DNA of 64,000 nt from Antitrichia curtipendula (GCA_951230915.1 OX579635.1:1-64000), one strand, 5' to 3'. Positions 1-13,247 are shown, counted from the stretch's first letter. Numbers and translations: made by a program. The notes: generated by a model from the letters alone, not told the origin.

Positions 1-2439
1 CATTGACCAAGTGACAGTTTTTAATCCCTAAAGGTTTATTGTTCTTTGAACAAACAATTGAAAATCCAAATAGATTCCTATGAAGTCAATTTTGGTTGGA
101 TGTTCATGAAAATTTGGCACAAAGTGTGAACATGTACCTTCTTACTAGAAATATAATTTTTTATAATTAGGTGCATGAATCAAAAGTCATATTGCCCTTA
201 ACTTTTTTGGCAGCTAGGACAATTTGGGCATCTTTTGCAAAAATGCTCATCAAATTTGTCATGTTTGTATCTAATAGAATATGACATACAATTATCAAAA
301 AAAATTTAGCCCTCAAATCACATTCTAAGAAGAATCAAACTTTGTTAGCTATATTGGGGCAGCTTCAAGAAAAAATATTTTCTTCTCACTTCAAGCAATC
401 AAGCCTACTATCTTGCAATCTTTGAAGTCAAATTTCTTACAAAAATTCCCACATATTTTGAGTGTTGGTTTCTAATTTTTTACAGTTTGAATTTTAAATA
501 AAACATTTCTTCATTGCACAAGAAATCATTAAAAAAAAGACTAGTGTATTGCTAATGTACTTAATCTCCTTGCATTGTACAGTGATTTAGAATAAGCTAG
601 ACTTTATATGACTTTTCTGAAATTTTTCATGAGTGAACCTAATATTGTAAACTTAGGAATGGTCAAAATCTTCATTTTTGTGTACAACAAAAATTTTACT
701 CCGAGAGGTTTGAAGTCTGCTGACCTTATTTTTCAAGATTGAAAAAAAGTTTTTCTTCTCACTTTGGACGTTGTAATCTTTCAATCCATGTGTTCAAATG
801 GGCTGAAATTTTTTCCACGTATTACCTTACTTGTTTAATACACTTTTATATGGTTGGAATTTTTTTTTTAAAAGGTTGTTTTTTAAAATTTTGGACAATG
901 CATAAAAAGATTGGCAATTTTAGACTTTTTGTCTTCCAAAACACCCTCCAACTTTTAGAAGTTCATAACAAGTATACCATTGAACACTTCAAAATCCCCA
1001 TTGAAACTATTTCATAAAAATCCCATTCATTATAGGTGTGTTTAACACATATGGCTTCAAAGATTGAAGTTAAATGGATTATAAACTCTATCTTTGTGTT
1101 GTGTAGTTTTCAGTTTATTTAACCCACTAAGGTAAACCTCCCTCTTTAGCAAAATGTGACAATTTCTACCACTTGTGGTTAATTTCTTACATTTATACTT
1201 AATTTTTTTGATATATACACTATAAGTAAAGTGACACAATTTCAGTCAACCACCCTTCATTGTAGATTTTCTTGACTATGATAAAAGTAACTATTCTGAA
1301 TAGCCCCCCGCCCCCCCCATCTTGACTTCATAGGGAGACCTATTATGGACAATAGTTGCATACATTGTTCATTGAAAAATATTCTCTATTTCTACTTTCT
1401 CATCCACTCATTTGTCTTCCCTCCTTGCTTAGGGAGAAGTGCCAGAGCTAACCGTAATATATAAGTCTATAAGACCAGAATGGGTCCAACTAAAAAATTC
1501 ACATTTATATTGAATAAAATATTCATTCTTGAGATTAAAATTTTAAAATTTTTAATCTTTAAATTTTTTGGCATTCTTCCTCATCCTTTTGTTTGCACAC
1601 ATAGGCTCAATTTTTTCAACAAAATTTTCTATATCCTATAGGCTGAAATGCTTAAATTATCACAAATAGATACTTCTACCTTAAATCCATTTTTATCATC
1701 TATATGAAATTATCTATCCACATCTATACTCATTGTATCATGAAAATTTTGTGTGGCCCCTATCTGTCAAAAAATTCCATTTGAAGTGAATTTCCTCCGT
1801 GAACATGATCAAGCACCTTGTGCACAGTTTCCCAACTATCCGTCAGCAGTCAATGTACTAACATCTTTATATGTTGCAAGTTCTAAAAATGGTATTTTAT
1901 GATTCCAAATCTTTTGTGAACTTTTTTGTTTCAAACAAAGTTAAGCCAATGCACTATGAACTAAATTTATCCATATATTACAACAATTTGCCTTCTCAAT
2001 GCATGGAAACACACAATCACTAAGGTAGAAGGTTCAAAAAGCGCTCATCTAAGGGAAAAAAGACCTCTGTACAAAAATGGGTGGACCCAAAGTTTTTTTA
2101 TATTTTCGTGGAAGAAAGAGAAATGAGGAATGGAATAGTGAAAATTTTAAGTCTAATTTTCTGACTTGAAATGAATAAGATATGGATTTTCAAAGTCAGA
2201 GGTGCATAGGTCCCTAGTAATGCTCATAGGTGCAACTGTAATCAATCAAAACATGCCATTGAATGGAACTAGTGAGTTTAAGAATGATACTAATCATGCC
2301 TTTAAATGAAAACAATGATTCTAAGAATGATCCATTGTATGTTTCCATTCAATTTACTCCCAATTGTAAATCAGAATTTATTGCAACCGCTAAACACCCC
2401 AGGGTTTCTTCTCATAGTTTCAAATCAAATTCAACGTGC
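1..2439. other. AT-rich non-coding stretch
   Basis: No gene is supported. At about 21-34 there is TTAA followed by TCCCTAAAGG, which looks like a decayed end of the TTAA-flanked MITE family common after 30 kb. The text near 740-830 also resembles the interior of that family. The rest is AT-rich with scattered short ORFs and a C-rich run near 1304-1318. Confidence 0.5.
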
Positions 2440-2935
2440 TGTAACTTTTGCATATAATGTCCAAATTCAATAAAACTTATTGGAAATTTTGTATTCTCTT
2501 TTCTAGTTTGTGTGGTAAAATTTTCAGATCAATACAAGATGTACTGATATTTTGGAAGCCAATCAAAGCTCACAGGTTCAATTTGAGTCCACAAAACTGC
2601 ATTTGATGGTTGCAACTTCGGGGGCTTGTATCTCCTTCATCCAATGTTAGTTTTCAATAAAATTTGTTGGGTTATGTTTCCCTTGAAGTCTAGTTGTTGT
2701 GGTAAGATTTTCATGTCAATCCAAGTGGTTTTGAATGTTTGGGAGCAATTCGAAGTTTAAAATCTCGACATTTTTGGATTACAGTGAACTTTGGCGGCTT
2801 GTTTCTTCTTCATACAATGTCCATTTCTAATTTAATAAACTGGAAAAGTTGCGTATACTAGTCTAGTTTGCGTGGTTAAAATTTCACATCAATCCAAGAA
2901 GTTATGAGTGATTGAGAAGCATTTTATTAGAAAGA
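2440..2935. repeat. Degenerate tandem repeat, three ~180-bp units
   Basis: The phrase AAAATTTTCA(G/C)ATCAAT(A/C)CAAG recurs near 2515, 2705 and 2878. Each copy is preceded by a matching block containing AATGTCCA or AATGTTAG and CTAGTTTG or CTAGTTGT, and is followed by GGTTCAAT-like or GGAGCAATT-like text. Spacings are about 190 and 173 bp. Copies are strongly diverged, so this is an old duplication with no coding potential. Confidence 0.55.
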
Positions 2936-3408
2936 GGTTCAACCTCAAATGTGTTTCTTGCAATTTTTCTTGCAATTTTTTGACATTTCAAAGTCATTAT
3001 GCAGATCTCACCAAATTCAGGTCTTTATTAGGAGTAAAATTACACATGATGATGAAGCATGTCACCTGTTCAATAGCCTAAAATCACATGCATGGGTTGG
3101 CAATTTTTCACCACATGAAGTCATTTCCATTTCTACATCCCATGTGCACTGTTTTGGGCACTTTTGTAGGGGCGGTTCTTAATGCTTGGACTGTTTTCGA
3201 ACCTCCTCCTATACTGCAAGTTCTTCTGTCACGAAGTACATCCACAAGAAACAACCAATCTTACTCGAGGAAGAGAGGATTATAGCTAACCCTTCACTAG
3301 ACATTCAATGAACAAATACTTTTATATCTTGATTTTTCCAAATGAGAAACAGCTATGTATATTATTTACAATTACAAGGTTGCTATTTTGACTTGGCCAC
3401 ATCCAAAC

Positions 3409-3625
3409 CACTATAAGAAACCCGCGTTGTAGGTGACGGGCCCAAATTTTTTTAAATGGATTTTAGGTGACATCCAATGCAACAACCCATGTTTTTTAAT
3501 GTCAACATTGATGTTACGTTGGATATTTTACTGGCATAAAAATATGGGTTGTTGCATTGGATGTCACCTAAAATTTGTTTAAAAAAACTTGGGCTTGTCA
3601 CCTAAAACGCGGGTTTCTTATAATG
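3409..3625. mobile_element. CACTA-type foldback MITE, 217 bp
   Basis: The element starts CACTATAAGAAACCCGCG and ends with the near-perfect inverse CGCGGGTTTCTTATAATG. The two arms pair over most of their length, including GGATGTCACCTAAAA-like text on both sides. CACTA termini are the hallmark of the En/Spm (CACTA) superfamily. There is no transposase, so it is non-autonomous. The flanking triplets are AAC and GAC, an imperfect 3-bp duplication. Confidence 0.75.
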
Positions 3626-4383
3626 GACCCAACTGCATTCATCTCAAGGAATCACATCTACTCACCATACCACCTGCTCGGCTAATTGATCCAGTTTGAC
3701 CCTGAATCGTGATTCCAGCTAAGAAATTTGTTGATCTTTCTCTCGATCACAGAAGCAGTGGATCCTTGTCATACGAATTCTGATCAGCCTTCACCTGCGT
3801 TTCTGATTGATGAATTTCAGACTGTGACCTTTGACGTTCCTTCGATTTTGCTCTATCGGTTGCAACTTGCAGGTTGATCTTGAAATTGGAGAAGAAATTG
3901 TGCGCTGGACATCCTGTACAGTACATCACCGTGGTTTACAATCCGGTGAATTTTTAATGATTGCAATGTGCTCCCGAAGTTTTTTTGAAATTTGGATTGT
4001 GTTACAAGAATATTATGCCGGCTCGTACAATTTCTTCTTTAGACAGACCTTGGTATGCTTGTTTCCATTGATAAAAAGTAAAGGTAAACGTTGACATTTC
4101 AATATCTATATGTTGCAAGGCCGAGGAATTTCACGACCCTGCACCTGCACAAACTTTGACATCTTCTATCTAAATAAATAAAGCAAAGGGAGATTCGGCC
4201 ATTAATAAAGTATCATAAGTTCGGGGCTTCGGGCTGTTCGACAAGCTGTTGGGATTTGTTTTTTTTGTTCTATGGTTGAATTGCTGATGACGTAAATCAA
4301 GTCATATTAATGCGACAAGGAAGGGCGCACGTGCTTCAGGAGTTTTCTTCTGCTCATTCATGAGTCTTCTGACGACTACGCAG
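3626..4383 (+). other. Possible upstream exons of the 4.4-5.2 kb gene
   Basis: No complete model can be drawn. Two stretches read well as protein. One, at about 3752-3875, reads through DPCHTNSDQPSPAFLIDEF. The other, about 3873-3948, follows a possible acceptor TTGCAG and reads VDLEIGEEIVRW. Their frames do not join by any simple splice seen, so they are listed only as candidates. Confidence 0.25.
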
Positions 4384-5219
4384 AAGAACCCATCGAGAGG
4401 CTGCCGTTAGTGTTGGCATAGTAAGAGCTTTCTCAGGATCGATCCTGGAATCCAAACGTCTTCCACAATTTGCAGATAGACTAGAGACATCTTTAGAAGG
4501 GCTCTTTTTTGATGCTGTAGTGACCGTCTTAGTATGTCATGAAGTTTCTAGTGAGTGCGCGAAAGCTTCGGAGGATGTTTCAAGAGCATTTACAGATTTG
4601 CTTGGTTTCTGTTTTAGACTAGGTAACTAAAGGACACAATATGCCCTTGATGATTTTGCAGATAAATGTCATGGATTAGCAAAGATGTGGTTTAGTGCTT
4701 TAACGGTATGTTGAGGAGGTCAAAATGATCTTAGTACATTTTCTCTGATATAAAGATTCAAGTTGCAGTTGTGGACGATCAGGCACTTTGCGGGGTATGG
4801 ATGGGATCGTCTTGCATTGCATGGGTATATCACATTATGAATTATTCACATTACGAGATTGCTATTCACTGAAGGCATTCATGTGTTGTAATGTTCTATA
4901 AGTTTTTTTATCTGACACTTCATGTGAATTTCATCTTCTTAATTACAATTGCTGTAAGATGGTGAGATTGCTGGCAGGAGTGCAGGACAACTAGAAGTTA
5001 TACAAAAGAACAACAGAAGACGCTTCGTTCCAGTAAGTGTAATATGAGAGTACTTTACCGTAATTTACTAATTTAGAGAGAGAATATTAAGTGCTGTTAC
5101 AAAGCTTCATTAGAGAGGTTCAAGTGTAATTACCTTGAAATTAATAATCTCAGGAGCGAAATCGAAGAGAAATCAGTAGAGCTCAGAGTAAGAGGGTCGT
5201 TGCTCCTCGTACTGTCTAG
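4384..5219 (+). CDS. Unidentified spliced gene, 3' part
   Basis: Five exons fit with consistent phase: 4384-4622, 4662-4705, 4769-4824, 4978-5032 and 5154-5219, ending in TAG. Each boundary is a GT/AG pair (donors GTAACT, GTATGT, GTATAT, GTAAGT). The reading begins THREAAVSVGIVRAFSG, continues with a helical-looking stretch (FADRLETSLEGLFFDAVVTV), then MWFSALT, LWTIRHFAGYGWDRLALHG, and ends in a very basic tail (NNRRRFVPERNRREISRAQ). I do not recognise the family; the basic C-terminus would suit a nuclear or nucleic-acid-binding protein, but that is inference. The start codon and upstream exons are not resolved. The first intron would be only 39 bp, unusually short for a plant; without it the frame hits TAA at once. 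Phase agreement across four junctions is the main support. Confidence 0.5.
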
Positions 5220-7113
5220 TCACAAGCGGCTCTGCAAAATACATGTTTGTTTCGAAACTTGTGCAGAGACTGCGTCATGCCAGGGCCATAGAGCGTGAAG
5301 AGATAAAAAGCAGTTTTGTAAACTGGGGGTCAAAAACCTGTTTCATACGATAACATCTGTCGAATTCCTAAACACACCCTCTCCAACAATTGCGGAACTC
5401 CGTTTGTAAACGTCACTTCATGGACACCAAGAGCTGCCAGTTCAGAATGGAATAACAATTTGGCTGTAAAAAAATCTAACAGAACAAAACAAGACGAAGT
5501 CCATCCCTGTGGGTTTTGTGTGGCAAGGCCTTAAATTGGACTCCCAAATCTGGTGAATGATCAGGATGGCCTGGGGAGAAAAAATGAGAAACCCCACCAA
5601 GGCCTCCATCCCAAGCAACTCATCCACCAAACTGGTTCCAAATGGTGGTCGTGCTGAAGCTCTCCGGGCAAGCAGTGTGCTGATTTCTTGCATGAACCTC
5701 TAGAGGTTGAATGCGTTGCAAGATCTTCTCTTCACCACACCGGAGGTCCATCACCGACGGAGACGTAGAGCTCTCTGATGCCGAGCGTAAAGTGTAGCTA
5801 GCTAGTAGCCGAGAGCTTCTCAACGATCCCCTCTCGAACTTGGTCAAAGGAAATGCCGCAGGCAGTGCTTCGCAGGGGGGTGCAGAACCAGTGCGTCTTA
5901 CTCTTCCTCGCTGTTCCTTGCCTCCCGAATCAAATGGTGCTCTTGGAAGGGGATATTGGACTCCAGCAATTTGATCTTCTCCGTGACTGAGGTCCCAAAT
6001 CAACGTTGAACTTCAAGAGTGGCGTACGTCTTACGTTGTCGCGAGGAGGTACTTGTTCTGCAGGGCTCCCACCTTGTCCAGAATCCCAAAACCTTTAGTG
6101 ATCGATGTGCTCCTCATCCAGGACTTTTTTCAGTTCTCATATGATAGATCCTCTCCGCAAATTAGAGTGGCTTGGTCTGCGTCCACCAAAGCGTTTTCAT
6201 CACAAAGTGATGAAATCCTCCACTTTGTCGATCAGGCTCCTCCACATGCTCGGCAACTTGCTCTTGAATGTGTCTCAGGTTAATCTTTTCATGGCCGTGG
6301 TAAACATATATAGACTCCACGGTACGTCCATTAAGATAGCCAGGGTGCCAGGTCCAGCGGAGCCTGGGTCAACTCTTCGGTTCACTTGCCTTCGACAGGG
6401 TCCAGGTGCAACATTGTCGATTGAATCACTACTCCTCCATCGTTGACAGTCTGTGACTTCAAGGGATCACCCCTAGATACTGCCACTGGTCCTACACCCC
6501 TTCTACGATAAACTTGTGCATATTCACATGCAGCACAGGAAACCCATATAGGGTTCCCTGCAAGTAACACACCGAGAAAAGTGGGACGCACCAGGAAAGT
6601 GTGCAAGTTTACCAGGTCCAGCACTCCTCGGTTTGGCGGTGTAGTAGCGTAGTTTTCCCCGCTAACGGTGTCGTAGTATATTGAATCCCTGGAGTAGTAG
6701 TGTAGTTTCCCGGGGTGTCCCAACTTATCCCAGTGTGAGAAAAATTTCCTGGTGTGCCTTTCGAACAAAGAAAACAGCGGGAAATTCTTCTCCTTTTCTC
6801 CACAGGGAACTCACAAGGACCGCAATATAAAGCCCCTTGTGCAGTACGTCAAGCAAATACCAAGCCAAATCCGCCATTGATAGTGAAGCTTACGTATTGC
6901 GTCCGACAAGCAAACTGTAACTGATGATCGAAATTGACTGCTCGTCAAAACGTCGCGCTTCCTGTTTTGGAAACCTCTCTCTCCTTCCCAGCACGTCATT
7001 TCTTTCATTCCATTGGACTCACACAAGCCACAGAGGAGGGAGTTCTCTTGCTTTTCTGGAAGGGACACTGATAGGAACTTACACTTACAGGCAGTTGGAA
7101 ATTCAAGCAACTA
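5220..7113. other. Unresolved mixed-composition region
   Basis: Less AT-rich than its surroundings and holding several overlapping ORFs of 60-128 codons on both strands, none with a domain I recognise. The longest are on the minus strand (6003-5620 and 6768-6382); the second includes a CAACEYAQVYRRRG segment. It could be a decayed retroelement or gene, but no ends, RT motif or splice-consistent model was seen. Confidence 0.3.
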
Positions 7114-7403
7114 CACTAAAATTGGTAAATAGTGTTGGCTACACTAATTGTCAACAATAACACTAATTGTGATTTGCAAGGTTAGTTGTTAGAACATTAT
7201 TTACCCATTCTAACACTATTTTAGCTCTATAGTAAAAAATTTGACGGCGGGAGACGAAAATTAGAGTTTCCCAGGAAGAGTCAGAGTTTGACGGCAGGAA
7301 TTAAGTGTCCCTAAACTATTTACACATAAGTTGAAAAATAGTGTTGGGGGTAAAAAACAGGGAACAACACTAATTATCACCCAACACTATTTACCAATTT
7401 TAG
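7114..7403. mobile_element. CACTA-like MITE, ~290 bp
   Basis: The left end CACTAAAATTGGTAAATAGT is mirrored at the right by ACTATTTACCAATTTTAGTA, a terminal inverted repeat of about 25 bp including TGTTGG. The right end has T where CACTA would require C. The interior repeats AACACTA and TAGTGTT many times, so it folds on itself, and contains a direct pair GAGTTTCCCAGG and GAGTTTGACGGC. No coding capacity. Confidence 0.6.
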
Positions 7404-8669
7404 TATGCTGAATATTGAACTCAAACTACTCTAGAAGACCTTTCCTTTTCACACAAATTTTGGAAGATGAATAGTTGCACTTATGTCCTACATGGAGAGA
7501 TTCCTTGTCATTCATTGGTCAAAAAAATACATCCTTGGCGTTGTTTATGGGTTATTTTCATCCATTTCATAAGGATCCGTTCAAAGATTTCAACCGAAAC
7601 TCGGCCATGTTTGAAATTCTTAATTTCTAGAAGTTTGAATTTCCTATGTGCACAAAATAGCAGAATAACATAGCTTGAGTGACAAAAAGTTGGAGGTGAT
7701 CTGGACATCCAATTGCTTTTGGAAGACGACCCATTTCCAACCACTTAAACAATTACACATATTTGTAGCGTAGGTTTTTTGAGTTCCAAATTTTTTCCAT
7801 GTATAGAAATATAATTTGGAAGGATTGCATATTTTTCCAAAATTTTATTACACAAAACGTAATTATCATAAATGTTTTAGTAGAAGATTCTCTTTGACCT
7901 ATAATGACCATATAGACCTTTTCATTTTTTATCATAGGTCGATTGCAAAATCTACCAGGCAGGATAAGACAATCTAATTGTCAAGGCAACTTAATTTCAT
8001 TATTTTGTGTACAATTCTTATTAGCTCTAGCCTTGGCAATATATTTTTTATTGATTTTGTATGAACACGTACAAAAATATGTATCACCTAATTAAAAGAC
8101 AAATGTGCAATGTAGTACAAATTAAATAATTTTGATGCAACTTAATTGTTCATCCAAACCTAACAAGGATTTTGGAGTATTATATAGCCACATATGGTAG
8201 CCAACCCATTTCTAACCACCACCTTTTTTCTAATCTATAGACTATTTTGTTTTTGTAAGGTTGTGGCACAATTCAAGGAGTAGTTGTGGCGCATTATGAT
8301 TGGCTGCAAGGCTATCAATATTGCAACCAACCCTTGTTGGATTCTGAAACCAACCCTGGTTGGAAATAGAAAGGTCTATATGACCGGTACGGGTCAAACC
8401 AAATTCTCCAACTAAAAAATTCACAGTAATTATGTTTTGAGAAACAAAAATTTGAAAAAAATTATAGAAAACTTCTTAATTCTATTTTTACATATGGGAA
8501 AGTTTCCCTACCGAACCCCACCCCACCCCCCGCCCCGTAGATATGTGCATTTGCTTAAAGTGGTCAGAAATGGGTTGCCTCCCTTAGTTTGGTTCAAAAG
8601 CCATCCTATGCAGGGTGAATGCAAGAAACACTTGTATTATTTGTTGCGTTTTGGTGTTTTTCATGACCA
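7404..8669. other. AT-rich non-coding stretch
   Basis: Nothing supported. Only short ORFs without recognisable domains. A C-rich run (CCCCACCCCACCCCCCGCCCC) lies near 8517-8537. Confidence 0.5.
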
Positions 8670-10873
8670 GTACTACGTGTACTACGAGTACTGTGAGTAC
8701 TAGGAACGTCACAGCAGAGGAAATCTGAACCGTTGATCTAATGTGGGATGCAATGCCTAGACGGCACGTGTTTGCATTTCATTCGTTCAAAAACTGAACT
8801 GACAATTTGACCGCCTCGTCATCGGCGTTCATAATGGCGGTGATGGTTGATGGATGAAGTTTTCATCATCCATCCACCCGTCGTCTCTCTCGTTTGGTTG
8901 GCGTGGATTCATGGCGCCCATTGCGCCAATTTTTTCAAACACTTTGCTTTTTTTTTGTTGCGCGGCAAGTGTATGTTGAAGAAAACTGTAGTCTAAGAGG
9001 CTGTTGAGGGCGGCGCGGGAAGGAGGGCGCACTCCTGCGATTTGGGTGTTAGAAATGTGACAGGCAATTTCGGGTACTGCTAGACGATTTCGGAGGAGCT
9101 GAGCGACCGACGGAGTAGCGACCTGTGGAGGTGCGGCAAGGGCGGAGCTTGAAGCGTTAGGAGAATTCAGTTCTTGCGAGGCGATTGCACTTGCGTCACC
9201 GGGCTTGCGGTAAGCTGTGGAACTGCGGATTTGTTTTAATTTCTAGGGTTTAGGACCAGTATTTGCGGAAATGTTTGCAAGGTTGACTCAGAGGATTACA
9301 ATCGAGGAATCCGAAGGCGGTAGTGTGAAGGAGCAACGGATTCAAGTTCGGCGACTGATTTTTGAATGAAGTGAACTAGAACATTGCCTCTTTTGTGAAA
9401 GGGATTGCTCTCTTTCTTGTTGTAGGAGGGCAAAACAGTGGTACTTTCAGCATTTCACGTACTTGCTTTCACGTTGTGACAGTTCGCCATGTTCTGTACT
9501 CTACTCAATGACCGTCCTGTTGTCTAGGTCTGAAAATTGAGCTTCGGGTGTAAAATCGTCGGGTTTGACAGGGCTGTATAGGGCGACGGATGCATGCATA
9601 AAAGCAGTGGAGCGTCGTTCAGGTAGTGGCGGCGATTTCTTTTAGTGGAAACTACTTCCAGACCTTAAAGAGGTGAGCGCAGGCCACACCCTTCCAACTT
9701 TTGACTTCTACAGGGCGTCGTCCCTGATTAGAAGTGTGACAACTGTTGCTTTCTTTAAAATCGTCTAGCAGGCACGTGATGTCTGTAACAGGAAATTCTC
9801 GGGACATTTGGAGTCATAGAAACATAGTCCCTGTTCCATGTGGATGTGCTGCTTATGATACCGGTGCACTTGAAAGAACTTACATGTCAATGCAGTTTAG
9901 TTAGGTTTTCATTTGTGTACAAGGCGTCATTATCCAATTTCATTGTCGTGGCCGAATTGTACATGGTTTAGGGTAAATGTATTGCAAACTTGCAGTCGGT
10001 TTTGGGTCAGAAATACACGGCAATGTCCTATACAAACCGTTTGTCAAGGATGTTTACAGATTAGTACTACCTCTGGCCTACATAGTTAGTCAGCAATACT
10101 TGCCAACTTCTTTTCAGCATGATGTAGATGTTGGTTGCACTCTCTGCTTTCCTTGCCGCACACAACTAGTAATGCCGCCGCCTCACCCATTGGCATTCCG
10201 TGTGTTCAGATTTGAAGAGACTCAGGGATAGTACTTGGAGTCCTCAAGAAACGCCAGAGCACTGCTGTACACTACGTTCTCCTAAAACGTACTACGTTTG
10301 CGGTACTTATTCTCGCAACTTGTACTGGCTACATGTCTGTTGTGTACTGTGTTGTTTCCATTTTGCTCTGCTAGGCTTCCGGATTGGGTTCGTTTTCCAC
10401 ATGCTAATTCGTATGCACTATTCCTATACCTAGCAGTTCTGTTCTTTACTGCGCAGTACTATTCATGCACTCAGCAATACCATTTGCACATACAATTAGT
10501 TATAGTACTGTTCCCTTGTTTAGGAGTTGTATTTCTTCTTTATAGCAGTACTACTGTTTACCTTAGCAGTCCCATTTGCTGAAAGGTATTACTCGCGGTA
10601 CTCGAGCCTCCTCTATGAGTACTTGTTCGTTTCTTTAGGAGTTCGTTTGCTTTTCTGAGTAGTATTAATGATTCTATTAGCAGTAATACTACAGTAGCAG
10701 TACTACTGTTGTCATTAGAAGTACTGTTTACTTAGGCTCATGTACTATTACAATCTTCGGAAGTACTATTTACTACTGTGTAGTACTATGACTTGTACTA
10801 AAATTGTACTACATTACCTCGTCCTCATTGTATAATATAATCTCCATGTCTGTAGGTTATCTTCCTGTTCCAC
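8670..10873 (+). promoter_or_regulatory. Upstream region of the 10.87 kb gene, AGTACT-rich
   Basis: This precedes the ATG at 10874 and probably contains the promoter and 5' leader. An acceptor-like CTGTAG lies about 20 bp before the ATG, so an intron in the 5' UTR is likely. Three AGTACT hexamers occur at 8672-8701 and eight more between about 10450 and 10790. No TATA box can be assigned with confidence. ORFs here (for example 9977-10231) have no supporting features. Confidence 0.35.
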
Positions 10874-12941
10874 ATGGCAAAGATGAAGAGTACAATTCCA
10901 GAAAAAAGACGACCTCCTGCTCCTGTGGTCAGTGCTTCTGCTGATGAGGCTGCCGCTGGAGATGACGAAGACATGGAGTTGCAAGAACGAACTTACGGAA
11001 GGAAGGGGAAGAAACGTGCAGCCCAACAGCAAATGCAGTCCACTGCAAACAGAGGTGGTTTAGACTCAGGAGGAACTGTTGGGGAAGGTGGAAGCAAGAA
11101 GAAAAGAAGACCAACTAAACCAGCAGCCTCATCGTTGCGCGTCTCCAACAGCCCGAACAAAAAGAAGGCAGTATCTACCGTGAAGAGGATACAGAAAAAG
11201 AAGGCACAAGAATCATCGGATGATGAAGATGTTCAAGGACAGTCTAGTAGCGGCGATGGCTCAGATAATGACAGCATTGAAGACATGTGTGTTACCACCC
11301 TGACAAAGGGGAAAAAGATTGCTGCAGAAGCACGGCAATTCAGTGAGGAGGACTGCCGCAAGCAACTGTGTTTGCTGAACCAAACATCCAAGCGACCTCC
11401 TACACCAATTTCAGAGGACATTTTTGCCACCTCCTGTGAATTGGATTGGGATGGTCTAAATCCGCATAGGCTTCGCATGGAGAAGGATGTACCGCTAGCA
11501 GATGTTGAAGCGCTATTTGGGTTGGAGAAAGGACGAAATGGCTTCCTCCTTGGTGAGAAGTTCACTGCCACTTTGCGGAAGGAGGTGGAGAAACTCTACT
11601 GCCAATGCTACCAAAAGCCCCACAGCAGCACTCACATTGGTAAGGAATTGGCTATGGGATGGACTTTGTCAAAGAAAGGGGTGAAAATCAATTGGGCTGG
11701 TTTCGCTGCTGAGACTAACTTGGGGCAGCGAAAATCATATGCTAGGCGAGTGAGGACATGGCTCAGTCGCCTTGCAGATGTGTTGGACGTACCATTTGCA
11801 GAGCTCGCAGCCAAGGAGGGCTTCACGAAGTACTTGGAGGTTGAAGACCCCAAGCAATCCACAGTGCAGCTGTTCCAGAGTGTAAATGACTATAGTAGCG
11901 GCGCACGTGATGGGAAGCCTTTTGGGCTACTGACACGTACTGGAAACCTCAGCACATCAGCGTTGGGCACATATATCCTCTGCTCCTCTTGTCTTCTTTC
12001 CTTTATTTATGTTTAAATTCAGTCTCTTCAGCAATTGAAACTAACCACAATCACTGAGAATGATGACAAATACGTTATCCACGTCATTGGCTTTCTCTTC
12101 AAGTGTATTTTCAGTTTATATATTGGAGATTTTTTTATTCAGACTTTGCACTAGGAGGTTACATAGCTTTTGTGTTTTGAGGAACACTAGCGTGGAATTT
12201 GTTTACTTCTTTGGCATGCTCTTTGGTCAGTCCATGACAGTTTGGGTGCCATTGTTTCCAGGAAGGATGCTGTTAAAGGTCTCCTAGATGCTGTACATGA
12301 AGAACTGGAGAGGATGCAGGCCAATTCTGTGATGCTGAAAGAGAAAAGCAGATGCAGCGGCTGACCAGCATAGAGCGAGACTTCTGGGAATTCAGCAGCT
12401 GCAGGAAACTATGACGGAAATGGACGACGACAGTGGATCAGCAGTGCTACAGAAGGTAATGGATGGGCACGTGAAGAAGGTGAAGGCATTCAGCAATGCA
12501 AAGGAAGAACTCCAGAAACAAGTGGATGACGTTACTTCAAAGGTGGAAAGACTTATCTCCCGGGAAGCAGCTCTTCAAGAGCATATGAATGACTTGATGC
12601 AGGGAGGTGAAGGGCTAGTGCTGCACCCTCATCCACAGTTGAATGAGTTGGAGGGCAACTGTATGGATGCGACCTCGGTCATTGTGCTTCACACCCTCCG
12701 TTGCTCTCTTTGTTTTTATGGTTTTCCTCATCGGGATATCTTATTCTATAGTTGTGAGCATGTTTACCACCCATGGTGTGCCGCACATTGGTTTAAGAGT
12801 CACAGCCAATGCGCCATGGGAGATTGTGGCCCCGTGCATCCCGGGTGGTCCAGTAGTTGGGGCTTCGAAGACGGAGCAGGAAACCATAGGCAGACTATGG
12901 ATGATCTTGCAATGGCAGCTCTACGACATTTGCATACATGA
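10874..12941 (+). CDS. Charged coiled-coil protein with RING-like finger (frameshifted)
   Basis: Exon 1 is 10874-11961 from an ATG in good context (CACATGGC); exon 2 is 12262-12941. Donor AGC|GTTGGG and acceptor TTTCCAG|GAAGG match in phase. Residues 1-150 are Lys/Arg- and Ser/Asp-rich with nuclear-localisation-like runs (GRKGKKRAAQ, SKKKRRPTK). Residues ~170-360 are an unrecognised ordered region (KELAMGWTLSKKGVKINWAG). Exon 2 encodes a heptad-like coiled coil (KEELQKQVDDVTSKVERLI) and then a RING-H2-like cluster: CSLC, a 13-residue gap, CEHVYHPWC, then two further Cys. This suggests a nuclear protein, perhaps a ubiquitin ligase, by inference only. Oddity: the exon 2 frame shifts by one base in an AAAA run at 12344-12347; both sides read as one coiled coil, so an indel or base-calling error is likely. 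It may be a separate gene or the N-terminal part of the downstream SUVR-like gene. Confidence 0.55.
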
Positions 12942-13247
12942 ACTCCGGCTGCTCAGGCTCCAACAAGACTTCATGTCACTAGTTAGTCGTACTATAGTAC
13001 TGTAGTACTCCTGTAGTAGTACTCAGCTATTCACCTGCAATACTGTCAGCGTACTGCAAGAACTACTCCCAGTATAGCATGTCAGAACAGTTTTACTATC
13101 ATGTACTCTTCATGTTGTAGGCAGCCATTTTGATGACTGATACGTAGTAGTTCAATAACTGTTTGCCTGTGCTATGATATGAACAAGAATTTCTTACTAT
13201 ATTGGTGTATTATGCTGACATTTTAGTACTTCTCTGGAAATCAACAG
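12942..13247 (+). other. Gap between coding segments, AGTACT cluster
   Basis: Three AGTACT hexamers lie within 35 bp (about 12985-13020). The stretch is either intergenic or an intron ending at the acceptor AACAG before 13248. No coding signal was seen. Confidence 0.4.

Noticed and set aside
6382..7160. Minus-strand ORFs of 99-128 codons as a gene
   Set aside because: No recognised motif, overlapping frames on both strands and no splice-consistent extension; left as unresolved.
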